64,000 nt of DNA, taken from Acidobacteriales bacterium 59-55. Lineage in GTDB: Bacteria > Acidobacteriota > Terriglobia > Terriglobales > Acidobacteriaceae. The position numbers and the translations under genes are program-made. How positions within the stretch are numbered: position 1 is the stretch's first letter; each line of letters starts with the position of its first letter. The stretch is taken from the NCBI GenBank assembly GCA_001897435.1, contig MKSV01000007.1:186001-250000 (forward strand), in the 5' to 3' direction. This document shows positions 36,327 through 46,619 of the stretch, piece after piece. The notes under the pieces are model-generated. The model made no database searches, was not told the origin of the DNA, and saw nothing but the letters and a program-made list of their open reading frames with translations.

Positions 36327-37118
36327 ATGCCACCTTTTCTTGAACTGACTCATGTAAACGTAGCTCGCGGCGACAACCTGGTTCTCCACGATATCAACCT
36401 CAGCGTTAACACCGGAGAGCACATCGCCATCCTTGGTCCCAACGGCTGCGGCAAGTCCACCCTCATCAAGACCATCACCTGCGAGTGCTATCCCTTTGTC
36501 TCTTCGGACCCGGCCCAGCCGGAGACGAAGGTCAGCATCTTTGGCCGCGAACGCTGGGACCTCACCGAACTCAAGAAACGCCTCGGTGTCGTCTCCGCCG
36601 AACTTCCCGGCAAGCCGACACTGCACACCACGGGCCGTGACGCTGTGCTGACGGGCTTCTTCTCGAGCAGCACTCTCTGGCCCAATCTCACCGTTACTCC
36701 GGCGATGCGAGAGCGTGCCGACGAGGTGCTTGAACTGATCGACGGCGTCAAACTCGTCGACAAGCCGGTCGGCGAGATGTCTGCCGGGCAGCAGCGGCGC
36801 ATCATGATCGGCCGCGCTCTGGTAGGTTCGTCGCAGATGCTGCTGCTCGATGAGCCATCGAACGCGCTTGACCTCAACGCGCAGCGCGAGCTTCGCGGCC
36901 TGCTGCGCAAGCTGGCCCAGCAGGGAACCGGCATCCTGCTCATCACGCATCACATCGCCGATATCATCCCCGAGATCCACCGAATTCTGCTGCTGCGCGA
37001 CGGCCGCATTATCGGCGACGGCCCCAAGCAAGAGCTGCTCACCGCTCCCACTCTCAGCGACCTCTTTCAGACTGAGGTTCAACTCACGCAGAAGGACGGC
37101 TTCCACCACGCATGGTAG
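36327..37118 (+). CDS. ABC transporter ATPase subunit, orphan
   Basis: The 263-residue protein contains Walker A GPNGCGKSTL, a Q-loop-like region around VVSAELPGKPT, the signature MSAGQQRRIMIGRAL, Walker B MLLLDEPSNALDL and H-loop LLITHHIADI. The signature Ser-Ala-Gly-Gln replaces the common Ser-Gly-Gly-Gln, as in some ModF- and iron-type ATPases. No permease or binding-protein gene is adjacent, so its partner is unknown; a soluble regulatory role is also possible. It is divergent from the DoxX gene, with a 78-nt shared promoter region. Confidence 0.85.
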   Translation: MPPFLELTHVNVARGDNLVLHDINLSVNTGEHIAILGPNGCGKSTLIKTITCECYPFVSSDPAQPETKVSIFGRERWDLTELKKRLGVVSAELPGKPTLHTTGRDAVLTGFFSSSTLWPNLTVTPAMRERADEVLELIDGVKLVDKPVGEMSAGQQRRIMIGRALVGSSQMLLLDEPSNALDLNAQRELRGLLRKLAQQGTGILLITHHIADIIPEIHRILLLRDGRIIGDGPKQELLTAPTLSDLFQTEVQLTQKDGFHHAW

Positions 37119-37210
37119 TCGATGCAATACAGCCTAACGATTAATCGCTTGTCCGCGTCTTACCATTTGTTATGCTTACCCCCACGCTAGGCTTCCAGCG
37201 GAGGTGATGG

Positions 37211-37972
37211 TTGAACCGAAACAGAAGAAGCGGGCCCAAGCTCTCTCTCGCCGTCCTTATCCTCGCCTTCGCGGCCGGCGCCGTGCAGGCGCAGCCTGCG
37301 GCCACGGTGAAGAAGGTCACCTTTCAAGGAATCATGGGCCAAAGCAGGGTCGGGTTGACGCTCGTTGTCAACGCAGCCAATGTCATCACCGGCGGCCATT
37401 ACTTCTTTGCCGACGATCTGAAGGACATCCCTCTGAAGGCGGGCACGCAAGGCACGGGACTCATCCTCTACGGGCCTGACGGCGGACAGATGGCGCTGCG
37501 CTTCAAAGGGAGCGGCAGCGACACCGGCCAGGCGCTTACGCTCGAGAACAGCACGGGAATGGAAGGCCGATGGATGAAGGGCGACAGCTCGTATCCCATC
37601 AAGTTGCAGATGGAGGGCATGTCTGAAGGCCTCCCGGACGCCCGCTGGTACCAGGACGTCACCAGCGAGAGCGACGCCGCCTTTGAGAATCGCGTGCAAT
37701 GCTTCACCAGGGCGGCACTGGCCGGAGACAAGGCCGCAACCGCCCGCTACGTTGATTTTCCGCTGCGCGTCAATCACAATGGCAAGTCCAGCACCATCGC
37801 CTCCGCAGCGGAGTTGTCGGCCCGGTGGAAGCGCGTCTTCACCCCCGCCTGTCTCGACGCCATCCGGAAAGCGGTGCCGCACGACATGTTCGTTCGCAAC
37901 GGACAGGCCATGCTGGGCGACGGCGTCGTCTGGTTCGGCCCGAAGGGCGCGGCGGCCATCAATGTGCCGTAA
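37211..37972 (+). CDS. Secreted hypothetical protein
   Basis: The 253-residue protein appears to start at TTG with a strong GGAGGTGA site upstream; no in-frame ATG precedes the signal peptide (SLAVLILAFAAGAVQAQ). The mature protein starts with a beta-rich module, TVKKVTFQGIMGQSRVGLTL and VITGGHYFFADDLKDIPL, which may be a small barrel. The second half (residues about 150-253) looks like a helical plus sheet domain with RYVDFPLRVNHNGKSSTIAS and GDGVVWFGPKGAAAINVP, resembling SnoaL/NTF2-like host-defence-type cups, but I cannot confirm that. It converges on a Gfo/Idh gene 30 nt away. Confidence 0.72.
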   Translation: MNRNRRSGPKLSLAVLILAFAAGAVQAQPAATVKKVTFQGIMGQSRVGLTLVVNAANVITGGHYFFADDLKDIPLKAGTQGTGLILYGPDGGQMALRFKGSGSDTGQALTLENSTGMEGRWMKGDSSYPIKLQMEGMSEGLPDARWYQDVTSESDAAFENRVQCFTRAALAGDKAATARYVDFPLRVNHNGKSSTIASAAELSARWKRVFTPACLDAIRKAVPHDMFVRNGQAMLGDGVVWFGPKGAAAINVP

Positions 37973-38002
37973 AACGGGACGGGCGGACGATCTCCCTGCT
38001 GT

Positions 38003-39109
38003 TTACAGCGCCACCATCCCCGCAGCCTTATAGATCCGCTGCATGCACTGCATGTCGCGCAATCCTTCTTCACCTGGAGTCTTCGGCGTCTTGTTTTCAA
38101 GGATGCATTGGGTGAAGTGATCCGTCTCGCGGGTAAATTGTTTTGGGTCGCGTTCTGTGTTCGGCTCGTCGAGCACGGTCGGCGGCGTACCCCTCTCGCT
38201 GCGGTAGTTTGCCTGTAACCGAATCCCCTGGTAGCCGTAAGATCCCACCTCCAGCCAGCCCTTCGATCCGGTCACGCGATAGTAGCTCTTCAGGTTCGCG
38301 CCGTAGCTGGTGCTGCAACTGGCTACGATCCCTGAAGGAAATTTGGTTGTCCAGACCATATTCTCTTCCACGGTATCGAAGCGCCCATCGTGATCGATGG
38401 TCGACACGGACGCTGTAAAGCTCTCCGGCTCCTCCCCGGTCAGGTAGCGAGTCGCGTTCAGGCAATAGATGCCGACATCGAGCATCGGTCCACCGCCGCT
38501 CATCGGCTTGTTCAGCCTCCACTCGCCGGCAGTTTCGTAGAAGCCGTTAGCGCCCTCGATCACCTGCACCTTGCCCAGCGCGCCCTGCCGAATCAACTCA
38601 ATCGCTCGCAGATTGGTCGGCTCATACTGCAACCGGTAGGCGATCATCAACTTCACATTCGCGGTCTTGCAGGCGGCGATCATATCCTCGGCATCGCTGA
38701 CCGAGGTTGACATCGGCTTCTCGCAGAAGACGTGCTTGCCCGCCTTCGCCGAACGGATGGTGTATTCGGCGTGCATGCTGTTGGGTAGCGCAACGTAGAC
38801 AGCGTCGATGCTCTTGTTGTCGCGCATCCGGTCCATGTCTTCGTAGCTGTAGATCGAGCTTTTGGGCACACCAAGCCGGGCCGCGAACTTCTCTGCCTTG
38901 TCCCGGTGGCCGCTCACCAGTCCGGTGATTTTGGAGGTAGAGGAGGCCTGCACTCCGCCGATGAAGTGATCTGCAATTCGTCCCAGCCCGATCACGCAAT
39001 AGCCGATCCTGCGGTTTGCATCCTGTGCCTCCAACCTCGCTGCGGGCAACATCTGTGCCGCAAACCCCATTGCCCCCAGCCTGGAAAACTCTCGCCGTGA
39101 AAGCTTCAT
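38003..39109 (-). CDS. Tat-exported Gfo/Idh/MocA oxidoreductase, second copy
   Basis: The 368-residue protein starts MKLSRREFSRLGAMGF, a Tat signal with SRREF. The Rossmann motif VIGLGRIADHFIGG and the catalytic FCEKPMSTS are present, as is the GGGPMLDVGIYCLNATRYLTG block typical of glucose-fructose oxidoreductase-like members, which keep tightly bound NADP. It is distinct from the 446-residue copy at 25-26 kb. Its probable place is the periplasm. A terminator is not obvious; it converges on the secreted hypothetical gene. Confidence 0.88.
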   Translation of the reverse strand: MKLSRREFSRLGAMGFAAQMLPAARLEAQDANRRIGYCVIGLGRIADHFIGGVQASSTSKITGLVSGHRDKAEKFAARLGVPKSSIYSYEDMDRMRDNKSIDAVYVALPNSMHAEYTIRSAKAGKHVFCEKPMSTSVSDAEDMIAACKTANVKLMIAYRLQYEPTNLRAIELIRQGALGKVQVIEGANGFYETAGEWRLNKPMSGGGPMLDVGIYCLNATRYLTGEEPESFTASVSTIDHDGRFDTVEENMVWTTKFPSGIVASCSTSYGANLKSYYRVTGSKGWLEVGSYGYQGIRLQANYRSERGTPPTVLDEPNTERDPKQFTRETDHFTQCILENKTPKTPGEEGLRDMQCMQRIYKAAGMVAL

Positions 39110-39205
39110 TTCAATACCCTCGCTTACGTCATTGCGCTTCTAAACAGATTTAGAGAATCCTATACTGCTTCCCCAAAATATCCCAGAGCCAAGTCACAAA
39201 CAGCA

Positions 39206-39233
39206 AAAGGCCCCGGAGCGATCCGGGGCCTTT
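39206..39233 (-). terminator. Terminator downstream of groEL
   Basis: AAAGGCCCCGGA and TCCGGGGCCTTT form a 12-bp perfect stem with a GCGA/TCGC loop, 25 nt after the groEL stop. Read on the minus strand it is followed by TTTTGCTG, giving a short T tract. Confidence 0.88.
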
Positions 39234-39257
39234 GCCTGCTCAAAAAGCAGCAGTTTT

Positions 39258-40946
<1,689 letters not shown>

Positions 40947-41025
40947 TTAATGCCGGTCAAAGTGTTTGAATGAGGCGCCCTAAGCGCCGATTTTGTCGCG
41001 AAGCGGCGTCTGCCGCACGCAGTGC

Positions 41026-41322
41026 CTACTTGAGGATGCCGAGGACTTCTTCTTCGCGCATGATCAGAAACTCTTCGCCGTCCAGCTTGATCTCCGTGCC
41101 GGAGTACTTGCCGAACAGGATCTTGTCGCCTGCCTTGACATCGAGCGGGAAGACCTTGCCCTCGTCGTTCGACTTGCCCTTGCCCACGGAGAGGACTTCG
41201 CCCTCTTGCGGCTTCTCTTTTGCGGAGTCCGGAATGATGATGCCGCCACGAATGCTTTCGCCCTCTTCAACACGGCGGACCAGAATACGATCGTGCAGCG
41301 GTGTAAATGATGTCTTTGCCAT
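41026..41322 (-). CDS. groES: Co-chaperonin GroES (Hsp10)
   Basis: The 98-residue protein begins [17 protein letters not shown] and has the mobile loop [19 protein letters not shown] that docks on GroEL, followed by [21 protein letters not shown]. It caps the GroEL ring. It is the first gene of the heat-shock operon; its transcript leader of about 150 nt carries the CIRCE repeat. Confidence 0.97.
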   Translation of the reverse strand: MAKTSFTPLHDRILVRRVEEGESIRGGIIIPDSAKEKPQEGEVLSVGKGKSNDEGKVFPLDVKAGDKILFGKYSGTEIKLDGEEFLIMREEEVLGILK

Positions 41323-41472
41323 TGCCTACATCTCCTAGTTGCAATTTAGCTACGATTTGGCGAACGGCATACCGTTCGCGGTTGTATTGCGCGAGATACA
41401 CAAGGGAGCGTTCCTTTGCGGATATCGCGAAAATTGTTGGAAATTGGCCCTTGCCGGAGCGCGAACCGTTCG

Positions 41473-41499
41473 TTAGCACTCTAGCCTTCCGATTGCTAA
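41473..41499 (-). promoter_or_regulatory. CIRCE operator (HrcA binding site) of groESL
   Basis: TTAGCACTC, 9 nt, GATTGCTAA matches the CIRCE consensus TTAGCACTC-N9-GAGTGCTAA at 17 of 18 arm positions. CIRCE binds the HrcA repressor and shuts down groESL when GroEL is free. It starts at the -10 element of the promoter upstream, the classic arrangement. Confidence 0.92.
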
Positions 41500-41527
41500 C
41501 ATAGGCCAGCGCCGGTATGACTGTCAA
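41498..41527 (-). promoter_or_regulatory. Predicted housekeeping-sigma promoter of groESL
   Basis: On the minus strand a perfect TTGACA (41522-41527) is followed by an 18-nt spacer and TATGTT (41498-41503). The CIRCE operator begins inside the -10 element, so HrcA binding would block polymerase. Confidence 0.75.
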
Positions 41528-41632
41528 CTCGCTTCAGTGAAATATGAGTGAAAGTCACGCAAGGTTGCCGCTTCTGCTGCGCGACGCCTCCGAGGTTCAC
41601 TGTTTTTGCTTCAGTCGTCGTAAAATAGCGCC

Positions 41633-42142
41633 ATGTCGTTTCGTCGTTTGGTTTGGTCCCAGCCCGTTCTTGCCCTGTGCATCGTGCTCCTGATGTCGAG
41701 CCTGGCGTTTGGCCAGTACCGCGGCCGCAAGTACAAGGCTCCGCCGCCCACCTCGCGCATCGAGGTGCAGGTGCTCAAGAAGTTCACCGGCAAGCCCATT
41801 CCTAACGCCGCCGTTGTCTTCAACCCAACGAGAGACGGCAAGGACCTGGGAAGCCTCGAGGTTAAGACAGATCCCGAGGGCAAGGCGGTCGTCGACATCA
41901 TCCCCATTGGCAGCACGGTTCTCGTGCAGGTCATTGCCAGCGGCCTGTCGACCTTCGGTCAGGATTACCTGATCGATGGGCCAACCAAGGAGATCACCAT
42001 CGAGATGCTGCGGCCGCAGGAGCAGGTCTCGGCTTATGTCGATAACAGCGGCAAGGCTGCCATCCGGAAGCCCGGTGTGCAGGAGCCGATACGACCCAAA
42101 CCCCCGGTTCAGCCCACCGCAAACCCTGTGCCGCAGCCATAG
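41633..42142 (+). CDS. Secreted carboxypeptidase-regulatory-like domain protein
   Basis: The 169-residue protein has a signal peptide (QPVLALCIVLLMSSLAFGQ). The central part, SRIEVQVLKKFTGKPIPNAAV through TDPEGKAVVDIIPIGSTVLVQ, has the sandwich pattern of the carboxypeptidase regulatory/transthyretin-like domain common in surface proteins of this phylum, in which a Pro-Asn-Ala-Ala turn precedes a strand. The C-terminal 45 residues are Pro-rich (PIRPKPPVQPTANPVPQP), suggesting a wall-spanning tail. Its stop overlaps a possible GTG start of the next SDR gene. Confidence 0.72.
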   Translation: MSFRRLVWSQPVLALCIVLLMSSLAFGQYRGRKYKAPPPTSRIEVQVLKKFTGKPIPNAAVVFNPTRDGKDLGSLEVKTDPEGKAVVDIIPIGSTVLVQVIASGLSTFGQDYLIDGPTKEITIEMLRPQEQVSAYVDNSGKAAIRKPGVQEPIRPKPPVQPTANPVPQP

Positions 42143-42168
42143 TGGCGGCTATCGTGTCAGACATCGTA

Positions 42169-42897
42169 ATGGATAAGCCTCTGGCAGGAAAGACGGTGCT
42201 TGTCACCGGTGCGGCCAAACGCATCGGCAGGGCCATTGCGCTCGACCTGGCCGGGAGCGGAGCAAACGTAGCGATCACCTATCTCGGCTCGCAGGTTGAG
42301 GCTGAAGACACGGTTCGTGTGCTCGCCGACCGAGACGTAGAGGCCTTTGCAGTCCGTTGCGAACTGCGCGATCCGGAGAGCATTGAGCAGATGGTCGCAG
42401 CCGTTGCCGAAGAGTTTGGTCGCATCGACGTGCTGGTCAACAACGCCGGACGCTTCGAGTCGGAGGCGCTTGAAGATATCTCCGTCGAGCAATGGGATGC
42501 CATGTTTGCCACCAACACCCGCGCGCCCTTCCTGGTCGCCAGGGCGGCTTACTCCCACCTGAAGGCGGCAAAGGGACGCATCATCAACATCGGCTCGCTT
42601 GGCGGCCTGCATCCCTGGTCGACACATGCCCACTACTGCACCTCGAAGGCTGCACTCCACATGCTCTCGAAGACCATGGCCAAGGCCTGGGCGCCGGAGA
42701 TCAGCGTCAACTGCGTCGCGCCAGGCATGATCGAGCAGGGAGAGATCGGCGAGGCCTACGAGCACTTCGCCCACAAGACCCCCATGCAGCGCAACGGGAC
42801 CGTCGAAGACGTGGCTGCGGCAGTCCGGTTCTTTGCCACGGCTCCCCACTTCATCACCGGCCAGTTGATCGCCGTCGACGGCGGGCTCGCCCTCTAG
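42169..42897 (+). CDS. Short-chain dehydrogenase/reductase (FolM/pteridine-reductase-like)
   Basis: The protein is about 242 residues from ATG 42169, or 251 from the GTG at 42142 that overlaps the previous stop; neither has a clear ribosome site. It has VTGAAKRIGRAIALDLAG, the arginine-containing TGAxKRIG cofactor motif typical of pteridine reductases, then VNNAG, the catalytic Ser in NIGSLGG and Tyr-x-x-x-Lys in HYCTSKAA. It ends IAVDGGLAL. The KRIG motif and size suggest a dihydrobiopterin/dihydromonapterin reductase-like enzyme, but specificity is not certain. Confidence 0.85.
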   Translation: MDKPLAGKTVLVTGAAKRIGRAIALDLAGSGANVAITYLGSQVEAEDTVRVLADRDVEAFAVRCELRDPESIEQMVAAVAEEFGRIDVLVNNAGRFESEALEDISVEQWDAMFATNTRAPFLVARAAYSHLKAAKGRIINIGSLGGLHPWSTHAHYCTSKAALHMLSKTMAKAWAPEISVNCVAPGMIEQGEIGEAYEHFAHKTPMQRNGTVEDVAAAVRFFATAPHFITGQLIAVDGGLAL

Positions 42898-42904
42898 CAA
42901 GGAG

Positions 42905-42930
42905 GTATGGGCTGAGCCGTCAGCCCATAC
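42905..42930. terminator. Bidirectional hairpin between converging genes
   Basis: GTATGGGCTGA and TCAGCCCATAC form an 11-bp perfect stem with a GCCG loop between the SDR stop and the end of the CpsB-like gene on the other strand. It lacks a clear T run, so function as a terminator is likely but not certain. Confidence 0.6.
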
Positions 42931-43717
42931 GCTCCATCAGTCTCTGCCACCAGTTCTTCTCTTTGAACTTCTCATAGAGGTTGAGCGGCTCAAGCTGTTG
43001 CGGCATGGGCTTTCCAGTAAAGGCTGCGAGCGGATTGGAGACGCACAGAAGATGAGCGTAATCCGGGCCATACTTCTTTGCGACGGCCTCGAAGGCCTCG
43101 CGCATCAGCGGCGGCCGCGAGGTTGTATTGTGCGCGTCTGTGGCGAGGAAGTTTACCCACCGGTTCGCCAGAAGCTCATGCGCCATCTTCTCCGCCCGCT
43201 TGCCCATGCGGCCTACCACCGAGCCCGCTGTCACCTGGACGAGTACACCGCCGCGCAGCCAGTCGAGAAGCCGCGACTGGTCCCCCTGCAAGGTTCGATT
43301 GCGCTCCGGATGGGTCAGGATCGGGGTCAGACCGGTGATCTGCATCTGGTAAAAAACTTCGGTCAGACCTGCGGGAATGCCGTAGTCGGGAATTTCTACC
43401 AGCAAATAGCCGAGGCCGTTAATGCTGAATCGGGTAGGTTCTTTTTGTGACTGCTCGATGTTGTCGTAAGACATGTGGAAGTCGCAGCCGCGGCCCAGCT
43501 TTAGCGCGATCTGCTCCTTGTCCAGCAGGTGCTGCAACTCCGTAATTTTGGCGTCGATCACCTCAGGCACGTAGTCGTACTGGCCGTTCGCATGGGGGGT
43601 GCAGACAATGTGCGTGATGCCATCGTCGGCAGCCATCCGCGCCATGGCGACGGAGGTTTCGACGGTAGGTGCACCATCGTCGAGATCCCACAGAAGGTGA
43701 TGGTGGATGTCAATCAT
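42920..43717 (-). CDS. CpsB/CapC-type PHP-fold tyrosine-protein phosphatase
   Basis: The 265-residue metal-dependent phosphatase has the PHP metal-site motifs MIDIHHHLLWDLDDG, CTPHANGQ, ILTHPERN and FLATDAHN in order. CpsB/YwqE enzymes dephosphorylate bacterial tyrosine kinases that control capsule and exopolysaccharide export. No such kinase or polysaccharide cluster is next to it here. It lies 38 nt downstream of purQ on the same strand, so it could be co-transcribed with that gene. Confidence 0.88.
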   Translation of the reverse strand: MIDIHHHLLWDLDDGAPTVETSVAMARMAADDGITHIVCTPHANGQYDYVPEVIDAKITELQHLLDKEQIALKLGRGCDFHMSYDNIEQSQKEPTRFSINGLGYLLVEIPDYGIPAGLTEVFYQMQITGLTPILTHPERNRTLQGDQSRLLDWLRGGVLVQVTAGSVVGRMGKRAEKMAHELLANRWVNFLATDAHNTTSRPPLMREAFEAVAKKYGPDYAHLLCVSNPLAAFTGKPMPQQLEPLNLYEKFKEKNWWQRLMERMG

Positions 43718-43755
43718 CGCTAGCTAGGTTACCATCGTACCGGCGGAAGTGGTTA

Positions 43756-44463
43756 CTACGAAGTCGCCAGCGACTGAGCCAGTGATTGAGCCATCGACTG
43801 GAAGATCAGTAACCCATCCGCTGATCCCAGCAGGTTCTCGCTTGATCGGTCCGGATGCGGCATCATGCCCAGGACATTACGCCCTTCGCTGAGTACACCG
43901 GCGATGTTTTCAAGCGATCCGTTGGGATTCGCAGCGGCAGTTACGGCTCCGTCGGCAGTGGTGTAACGGAAGGCGATGCGATTTTGCTGCTTCAACTGTG
44001 CAAGCGTCTCTGCGTCGCAGAAGTAGTTACCTTCCATGTGGCCGATGGGCATCTGTAGTACCTGCCCTTTGGAGAGGCCGTGAGTAAAGGGAGAATCGAC
44101 CGTCTCCGTACGCAGATAGGTCTGCTTGCAGATGTAGTGCTGGCTGGCGTTGCGCATCAGCGCTCCGGGCAGAAGGCCGGCTTCGCACAGGATCTGAAAG
44201 CCGTTGCAGATACCGAGTACAAGGCCACCCTTCTTAGCGAAGCGGCTGACGGCTTGCATCACCGGGGCGAAGCGGGCGATGGCGCCCGTGCGCAGGTAAT
44301 CGCCGTAGGCGAAGCCTCCGGGCACAAGGATGGCATCGCATCCCTGAAGGTCTTCAGATGCGTGCCAGAGATAGGTAACGGGCTGTTGCGCAATCGCCTC
44401 GACGACATGATGAGTGTCGTGGTCGCAGTTGGAGCCGGGGAAGACCAGAACGCCAAACTTCAT
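43756..44463 (-). CDS. purQ: Phosphoribosylformylglycinamidine synthase, glutaminase subunit
   Basis: The 235-residue class I glutamine amidotransferase supplies ammonia to PurL in purine synthesis. It shows [10 protein letters not shown] at the N-terminus, [18 protein letters not shown], the nucleophile Cys in [19 protein letters not shown] and the His of [10 protein letters not shown]. Size and motifs fit the small PurQ of the PurLQS system. purL and purS are not within the window. The C-terminal tail repeats [13 protein letters not shown]. Confidence 0.95.
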   Translation of the reverse strand: MKFGVLVFPGSNCDHDTHHVVEAIAQQPVTYLWHASEDLQGCDAILVPGGFAYGDYLRTGAIARFAPVMQAVSRFAKKGGLVLGICNGFQILCEAGLLPGALMRNASQHYICKQTYLRTETVDSPFTHGLSKGQVLQMPIGHMEGNYFCDAETLAQLKQQNRIAFRYTTADGAVTAAANPNGSLENIAGVLSEGRNVLGMMPHPDRSSENLLGSADGLLIFQSMAQSLAQSLATS

Positions 44464-44504
44464 AGGTTAAGGATAGCATCCGTCCTGATCGTATTTGCAG
44501 CAGG

Positions 44505-45845
44505 TCAGACGGGCGCGTAGATAGCAAAGCCGCGTGGGGGAGCGGGAAATTCGGCGTTGCCGTCGCCGTCGGTGGTGCGTTCGTTCGGCAGGGCCGTATC
44601 GTGGCCGTCCCAGGCGATGGGCGCAAACTTCTGGTTCTTCCACTGTGTCTTGACCGACGTGCCCGACCATTGATTGCCCAGGTTATTCAATACATAGACC
44701 AGGCCGGGCTGCTCGGTATCGTCGTCCTTCCAGCCGACGCGCTGCATGATGTAGAGGTCGGGGTCGGCGTGAAGGATCTGGGAGTCTCCTCCGGCATACT
44801 TCAGGTGCGCCTGGATCAAGGCGTCGATGCCGTTCGGCGTTCCCGGACGCGCAAGGCCGTTGTTGTAGTAGTCGTACCAGAAGATGCAAGGGTAGCCCTC
44901 GTGCACCATGATGAAGGAGTAGGCCATCATCTTGTCGTTGACGATGGCGTTGTCGCCCATGTCGTGGTTGTCGACGAAGGTAGCGGCATGCATGGGCCGC
45001 TTCATGACGACCGCGCCGTCGTCGGTCAGGTTGCGCAGGTCATAGCTTGGGGTATCGCAGACATCCTTCAGCTTGTACCGCAGAGGAAAATCGAAGGCGG
45101 AGATCTGGTTGTCGGTAAGCGCGTTGACCTTGTCAATCCAGGCATTGACATCTTCCGCGCCCGACCAGTACTCGCCGACGACATAGGGCATGAACTCGTT
45201 GCCGTCTTTCACGTAGCGGTACTTCGAGAGGATGCCGATCATCCATGCGGCAAGGCCTTTGACGAAGTCGAAGCGGAAGCCGTCGAAACCCAGATCTTCG
45301 ATCAGCATGCGCGCATAGTCGAACATCGCGGTGTAGACGACAGGATTGCGATGGCAGAGGTGGGGAAAGCCGGCGTAGTTCTCTTCGTCCGGCATCATGA
45401 CCCGCTCATAACGGCTGGGATGAAAGCAATTCCAGTCGCGGGGAAAATGGCCGCTTTTGGGGTTGAACTTCGTCCAGCGCTTCTGGCCGTCGAGAGGGTT
45501 TACCTCTTCTTCGTCCGCGCCGGAGTTGTGGTTGATGACCATGTCGGCGTAGAGGCCGATTCCGTGCTCATGAGCTTTTGCGATCAGGGCTTCGAGTTCG
45601 GCGCGATTGCCGAAGAGCGTCTTGACGCCGCCCTTCTGGTCGAAGTCTCCAAGGTCGAAGTAGTCATACGGGTCATAGCCCATCGACTGGTTGCTGGAGG
45701 CTTTGGAGACCGGCGGCAGCCACAGGGCATTAATGCCCGCCTTGCCCAGGTCTTCTACCTTTTCTGAAATGAAGTTCCACCACTCGCCTTCCTTCTTTTC
45801 CTGTTTGGGAGCATCCCAGTAGAAAGCCTGCATCATGACTGCCAT
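44505..45845 (-). CDS. GH13 alpha-amylase, cytoplasmic
   Basis: From ATG 45845, with GAGGAGAT 8 nt upstream, the protein is 446 residues and begins MAVMMQAFYWDAPKQ, without a signal peptide. The GH13 regions are complete: ADMVINHNSGADEE, the nucleophile Asp in GFRFDFVKG, the acid/base Glu in VVGEYWSG and FVDNHDM. It belongs to the bacterial liquefying-type amylase subfamily GH13_5, similar to cytoplasmic AmyA. It would hydrolyse alpha-1,4-glucans, perhaps in glycogen turnover. It is divergent from the short permease gene. Confidence 0.93.
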   Translation of the reverse strand: MAVMMQAFYWDAPKQEKKEGEWWNFISEKVEDLGKAGINALWLPPVSKASSNQSMGYDPYDYFDLGDFDQKGGVKTLFGNRAELEALIAKAHEHGIGLYADMVINHNSGADEEEVNPLDGQKRWTKFNPKSGHFPRDWNCFHPSRYERVMMPDEENYAGFPHLCHRNPVVYTAMFDYARMLIEDLGFDGFRFDFVKGLAAWMIGILSKYRYVKDGNEFMPYVVGEYWSGAEDVNAWIDKVNALTDNQISAFDFPLRYKLKDVCDTPSYDLRNLTDDGAVVMKRPMHAATFVDNHDMGDNAIVNDKMMAYSFIMVHEGYPCIFWYDYYNNGLARPGTPNGIDALIQAHLKYAGGDSQILHADPDLYIMQRVGWKDDDTEQPGLVYVLNNLGNQWSGTSVKTQWKNQKFAPIAWDGHDTALPNERTTDGDGNAEFPAPPRGFAIYAPV

Positions 45846-46025
45846 CGGCGTATCTCCTCTTCGCGTTCGCTGACAGGAGCAGCCATCCATCTGGCGATGC
45901 GTTTTCTATCCGGCGAGTCTGCGCTATAGTTCTTTGCAACAAACCAGAATGACTGTTTTTTGCAAACGAGTCAGAACGAGTCCTGTCGCAACAGGTCAGA
46001 TGCATCCTATAAGGACGAGGTTGGA

Positions 46026-46496
46026 ATGGAACCAGGCAACGGACGACCGGTTTCGCCGATAAAGACTGCGGGCGGCGCATTGCTGAACTGGTGGCGGGCG
46101 GCGACGCTGGACGCACTGATCGTCGGCATACTCTGGCTGATCGGGCTGGAGCTGATTCGCGTGCCCTATGCGCCGCTGTGGGCATTGCTTGGCGGCATTC
46201 TGCAGATTGTCCCCACGTTCGGCGGCATGATCGCGCTGATCGGCCCCGTGCTGGCCGTTGCTTTCAGCGGACATGACGAGTGGAGGCTGGGTCTTGTCCT
46301 CGGACTCTACGGTGTAATCGTGATCCTCGAAGGGCTGGTGATCGGGCCTTACGTCCTGCATCGGACGACGAAGGTTCCATGGTGGGCGGCCTTTCTGGGA
46401 CCCATCGTGCTGGGCATCATCATCCCCTTCTGGGGAGTGCTGCTGGCGCCGCCTTTGCTGGCGGTGATCTACGCCTTCCGAAGGCCAAAGACGTAA
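46026..46496 (+). CDS. Short AI-2E/PerM-type membrane protein, C-terminal half only
   Basis: The protein is 156 residues from ATG 46026 (GAGG upstream) and has four or five hydrophobic segments. It matches the C-terminal half of the AI-2E/PerM family: GGILQIVPTFGGMIALIGP and LGPIVLGIIIPFWGVLLAPPL are the conserved family blocks. Full members are about 350 residues with eight helices; the N-terminal half is missing. The frame upstream is open for only about 22 more codons before the divergent amylase promoter, so this is either a truncated remnant or a genuine half-size form. It cannot be assigned as a working transporter. Confidence 0.7.
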   Translation: MEPGNGRPVSPIKTAGGALLNWWRAATLDALIVGILWLIGLELIRVPYAPLWALLGGILQIVPTFGGMIALIGPVLAVAFSGHDEWRLGLVLGLYGVIVILEGLVIGPYVLHRTTKVPWWAAFLGPIVLGIIIPFWGVLLAPPLLAVIYAFRRPKT

Positions 46497-46606
46497 AGCA
46501 ATTCTCCTGTAGGTGTATAGGGAAGGGTTAGAAGTATTGGCCGTTTTCTCTCAAGGAAAACGGCACTCCTCGGTATTTTCCACTTCACAGTAACAGGAGA
46601 ATTGCT
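46497..46606. repeat. 110-bp element with 14-bp terminal inverted repeats
   Basis: AGCAATTCTCCTGT (46497-46510) and its exact complement ACAGGAGAATTGCT (46593-46606) flank a non-coding stretch that contains an internal 9-bp hairpin, GCCGTTTTC/GAAAACGGC (46540-46564). It fills the gap between the short permease and the diguanylate cyclase genes. The form is that of a small MITE-like or REP-like mobile repeat, though it could also act as a shared terminator. Confidence 0.55.
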
Positions 46607-46619
46607 CTAAGCGAAGGAT

